A stretch of 64,000 nt of DNA from Desulfovibrio sp. (lineage in GTDB: Bacteria; Desulfobacterota; Desulfovibrionia; Desulfovibrionales; Desulfovibrionaceae), in the NCBI GenBank assembly GCA_031271265.1, contig JAISWB010000028.1:87942-151941 (forward strand), written 5' to 3'. Both the position numbers and the translations under genes were made by a program. A model generated the notes under the pieces. It saw only the letters and a list, made by a program, of their open reading frames with translations, was not told the DNA's origin and did no database searches. Of the stretch, positions 63,867-64,000 are shown one piece after another (the stretch's first letter is position 1; the number at the start of each line of letters is the position of its first letter).

Positions 63867-64000
63867 TGACCTATGTATAGGCAGATACATGATAACAATA
63901 TGAATTATTAAGATTTTTTTGGTGCAGATTCGGAATGAAAAGTTTTACATATAACATGGTGCTTTGATTAACTTTTCATGCTGCGTATCTATATTTTAGT
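63862..64000. repeat. AT-rich 138-bp direct repeat, right copy
   Basis: This is the counterpart of 61511-61648, 2,351 bp away in the same orientation, continuing to the end of the window. It begins AGTGATGACCTATGTATAGG exactly where the relaxase reading is cut, so insertion of this element (or recombination between copies) appears to have truncated the gene. Confidence 0.88.

Overview
The window looks like a chromosomal segment of a GC-rich anaerobic deltaproteobacterium, most likely a Desulfovibrionaceae (Desulfovibrio-like) organism. Supporting genes are a single-chain pyruvate:ferredoxin oxidoreductase, an NfnAB-type bifurcating transhydrogenase, LL-diaminopimelate aminotransferase, a DHH-CBS-fused tRNA nucleotidyltransferase, a UbiA/MqnP-like prenyltransferase and sigma-54 activators. 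A less expected feature for this group is the enterobacterial-type FrdC/FrdD membrane anchor at the left edge. This placement is inferred from gene content alone.

Layout. 1-610 is the end of a fumarate reductase operon closed by a strong hairpin. 831-4823 is a tight operon of fused nfnAB, hslV and ispE that runs into a tRNA-Gln gene. 5031-8990 carries lysA, queA and a nagZ-like secreted hexosaminidase. 8991-10740 is a small graveyard: the broken 3' end of an AlbA_2-type regulator, a cupin gene, and a decayed relB/dinJ-yoeB toxin-antitoxin locus. 10746-16995 (minus strand) holds an NlpC/P60 lipoprotein, a DHH-CBS-CCA enzyme, xerD and metA. 17866-24527 (plus) has a lysozyme-like protein, guaB, guaA and a gamma-glutamyltransferase. 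24678-33222 (minus) has nadE, an M23 peptidase, a tiny membrane protein, dapL, tatD, recR and dnaX. 33843-39114 (plus) has a sensor kinase, a flavin reductase, a large MscS channel and an exported cyclophilin. 39130-44984 (minus) has a 1,347-residue TPR protein, a sigma-54 activator and a YbgC thioesterase. 45124-49863 has a cytosolic cyclophilin, a DinB-like protein, mobA, a V4R sensor plus GGDEF cyclase pair and a secreted protein. 49896-57308 (minus) has a carbamoyltransferase/DUF5989/SxtJ/SGNH cassette and pfor. 57893-61246 has a small orphan gene, a PAS-sigma54 activator and ubiA. 61323-64000 is mobile-element debris: an AlbA_2 ATPase gene and a broken relaxase, bracketed by two copies of an AT-rich 138-bp direct repeat.

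The most unusual property is in the intergenic DNA. Many gene borders carry imperfect tandem copies of the adjoining gene's own start or stop region (queA, the NlpC lipoprotein, xerD, the 60-aa membrane protein, the TPR gene, the PAS-sigma54 gene, ubiA; 3' ends of the thioesterase and the GGDEF cyclase). Separately, five minus-strand genes (dapL, tatD, the thioesterase, the DUF5989 gene and pfor) begin with a shared leader that can fold into CTCCC-TGAA-GGGAG and CCCGGC-TTT-GCCGGG hairpins. Three of these leaders, plus one unlinked site, carry a solitary motif built like a type I-C CRISPR repeat (GTTTCAATCCACG, a stem-loop, then GAC). A 138-bp palindromic element is also present in two inverted copies 27 kb apart. 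No CRISPR array, cas gene, prophage or intact transposase was seen.
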